The notes below the pieces were generated by a model that worked only from the letters and a program-made list of their open reading frames with translations, ran no database searches and was not told where the DNA came from. This document shows, piece after piece, positions 62,000 to 64,000 of a stretch of DNA of 64,000 bases (positions within the stretch are counted from its first letter, which is position 1; every line of letters starts with the position of its first letter). The DNA comes from Perognathus longimembris pacificus (Eukaryota; Chordata; Mammalia; Rodentia; Heteromyidae). Location: the NCBI RefSeq assembly GCF_023159225.1, contig NC_063184.1, positions 15,861,528-15,925,527 of the forward strand, read 5' to 3'. The position numbers and the translations under genes were made by a program.

Positions 62000-62934
62000 C
62001 GCGTGTGCTGAAAAGGGATAAACAGACTCAAATTTCCATTTTGCCTGTTACACATCTTTTGTATTCAACCTACCATTTTGATATTTTATAATATAGATAA
62101 CTGCCAGTCTCTAGCAAATAAATTGATGCTTAATGCATCATGCTGGCCCCATCAAAGGAAACTAAAATATCATTAAACATGTTAGGTTTAAATCCGCCCT
62201 CCCCCACCTCTTCCTGTGTGTGTGAAAATGCATTAACTTACAGCCTTAATCAATTCCTGAGCATTGTCAGCATAGAGTTGGATGACTTTCTGTTTAACAA
62301 AGGGCTGAGGAGAAAAATGAATGTTCTAATATAAGCTAGCTTGAATCTTGTGCAAGCCTCGGAGTGTTCAGATAACACTGTGTGTAAAAAATACTATAGG
62401 TAATTTTACACAGCTTTCACTACCTGGGTCTAGAGCAGTTAAGATAAATATACCACCTTTAGCTCAAAACAATGAAAAGCAAATTAAAAAAGGATTTTGT
62501 AAAGCACCTTAAATAGTTTAGCCACATCCTAATTCAATACATTAGAAATGAAATTAAAAATGATACTAACTCATAAGTGCCAAATATTAAGGCCTACCTT
62601 TCAAATTCAGAAAGGTTTTTTTTCCCTTCTCATCAATATTGATGAAAAAAAAATCTGTCCTTAGATTTCATTGTGTTGGCTAAATGAGTCATTCTTGGCA
62701 ATATCTTCCAAATGAGAACAGATTTGGTTGTTAAGTGGACAAACTCAATTTAAATCTCATGTTAGTAATGGATCTGTGCATATCATCTGCAAATTATTCC
62801 AGATCTACTATTCTCTAATACCAAACATTTCCTGAGACAAAATATAATTGTTGGTTGGTTTATTTCTTGGAGAAATCCTTTGTTTAAAAAATTAATTCGG
62901 TACACTGGATATTGTATATATTCCTACCTGATCT

Positions 62935-63056
62935 ACGGAAGGGAAAGAAAAATGAGGGTATAAGATATCACAAGAAATGTATTCACTACCTTATTGTGCA
63001 ACTGTAGCCCCTTTGCACAACACCTTGTCAATAATATTTAATTAAAAAAAAAAAGT
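62935..63056 (+). mobile_element. L1 3' UTR tail with poly-A
   Basis: GGGAAAGAAAAATGAGGGTATAAGATATCACAAGAAATGT is the complement-matched counterpart of the antisense L1 3' UTR at about 855-900. It ends in TTGCACAACACCTTGTCAATAATATTTAATTAAAAAA. An IDL-Geo SINE starts immediately after the poly-A. Confidence 0.75.
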
Positions 63057-63059
63057 AAA

Positions 63060-63276
63060 GGGACTGGGGATATAGCCTAGTGGCAAGAGCACTTACTTGC
63101 CTCATATACATGAAGACCTGGGTTCGATTCCCCAGCACCACATATACAGAAAATGGCCAGAAGTGGCGCTGTGACTCATGTGGCAGAGTGCTAGCCTTGA
63201 GCAAAGAGAAGCCAGGGACAGTGCTCAGGCCCTGAGTCCAAGGCCCAGGACTGGCACAAAAAAAAAAAAAAAAAAA
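63060..63276 (+). mobile_element. IDL-Geo SINE inserted at an L1 poly-A tail
   Basis: Starts directly after the L1 tail at 62935-63056. Confidence 0.88.
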
Positions 63277-63369
63277 TTCCTTTCCTTTAGAGTGCTACAT
63301 TTCAAAGACCAATTATTTTCCCTATTTTAAACTAGTAGTATCATTATTTACCTTAAAATTATATAAAAC

Positions 63370-63690
63370 ACCAGTAGCTCACACCTGTAATACTACTCAG
63401 GAAGCTGAGAACTGAGTATCACAGCTTGAAGCCAACAGGGGTATGAAAGTCCCTGTGAGACTCTTATCACCATTAAACTATTCAAAAAAGCTGGAAGTGG
63501 TGCTGTGGCTCAAGTGGTAGAGTGCTTGCCTTCAGCAAAAGAAGCTCAGGGACAGTGCCTGACAGTGCCTGGGACAGTGCCCAGGCCCAGATTTCAAGCT
63601 CCAGGATTGGCAAAACCAAAACCAAAAAAACAAAAACAAAAAAAAAACCACCACCACCACCAACAACAACCCAAAACAAAACCAAAAAAA
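63370..63690 (+). mobile_element. B1-Geo SINE with CCAAAA/CCA-rich tail
   Basis: In the Geo half, GGGACAGTGCC recurs (63551-63583) as a short internal repeat; the tail is AACCAAAACC followed by (CCA)n. Confidence 0.8.
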
Positions 63691-63898
63691 GAAAATGTAA
63701 AATAATACTTCAAACAAGCCAACTTTGCAATTAGCTACAAGTTCATCTTTTGATCTAATTTTAATTCTCTCTTAGGCCAAAGGACTAATCTTGGATGATC
63801 AATGATGGCATCTACTTATAATGACTCTTGGATGCAATACAAAAACCACTCAACATCTACTTACATTTTAAACATTCTAACCAGTCTTTCTTTCTTCT

Positions 63899-64000
63899 TC
63901 TTTTTTTTTTTTTTTTTTTTGCCAGTTCTGGGGCTTGAAGTCAGGCCCTGAGCACTGTCCCTGGCTTCTTTTTTGCTAACGGCTAGCACTCTACCACTTG
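63899..64000 (-). mobile_element. IDL-Geo or B1-Geo SINE, antisense, cut by the window end
   Basis: Only the poly-T and the Geo half are visible, so the type of left half is unknown. Confidence 0.8.

Overview
This is a rodent nuclear genome window. The best fit is superfamily Geomyoidea (pocket mice, kangaroo rats, pocket gophers). The main evidence is several dozen copies of a dimeric SINE with a tRNA-Ala/ID-like left half and a 'Geo' right half, which matches what I recall of the published IDL-Geo family restricted to Geomyoidea. L1 3' ends, B1-like SINEs and a gammaretrovirus-like ERV fit a rodent. I cannot name the species.

The only protein-coding gene I can support is TET2, the 5-methylcytosine dioxygenase, transcribed on the minus strand. 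Five coding exons are present: the large first coding exon (exon 3 in human numbering; coding 15255-18572), exon 4 (13058-13148), exon 5 (11659-11752), exon 6 (10529-10737) and exon 7 (3067-3217). The lengths of exons 4-7 (91, 94, 209 and 151 bp) match the human lengths I remember. All visible junctions are GT-AG and the reading phases agree. The Fe(II)/2-oxoglutarate-binding core lies in exon 8 onward, beyond the left edge. The 45 kb right of exon 3 is upstream of the coding start, presumably intron 2 and possibly non-coding 5' exons, and holds no other recognisable gene.

The most important observation is a one-base deletion in the large TET2 exon, between 16920 and 16921. It moves an otherwise open exon into another frame and would stop translation after 554 residues. 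The rest of the gene looks intact, so an assembly error, a private or somatic variant, or a very recent loss must be separated.

The rest is repeat-dominated. IDL-Geo SINEs are numerous and many keep perfect or near-perfect target-site duplications (TSDs). Older dimers join a B1-like left half to the same Geo right half. L1 3' ends are mostly on the plus strand, with one clear antisense copy at 739-2073. A deleted ERV (52759-56607) has LTRs that look identical, a tRNA-Pro primer-binding site, a tandem-repeat leader, and only gag and integrase remnants. Three further stretches look like solo LTRs. Microsatellites, including a (GT)n array of about 1 kb at 28601-29594, mostly abut SINE 3' tails. 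A 23-bp minisatellite lies at 36545-37030.

Exon calls are firm. SINE ends are read by eye and are good to about 10 bp. Old L1 and solo-LTR calls are tentative.
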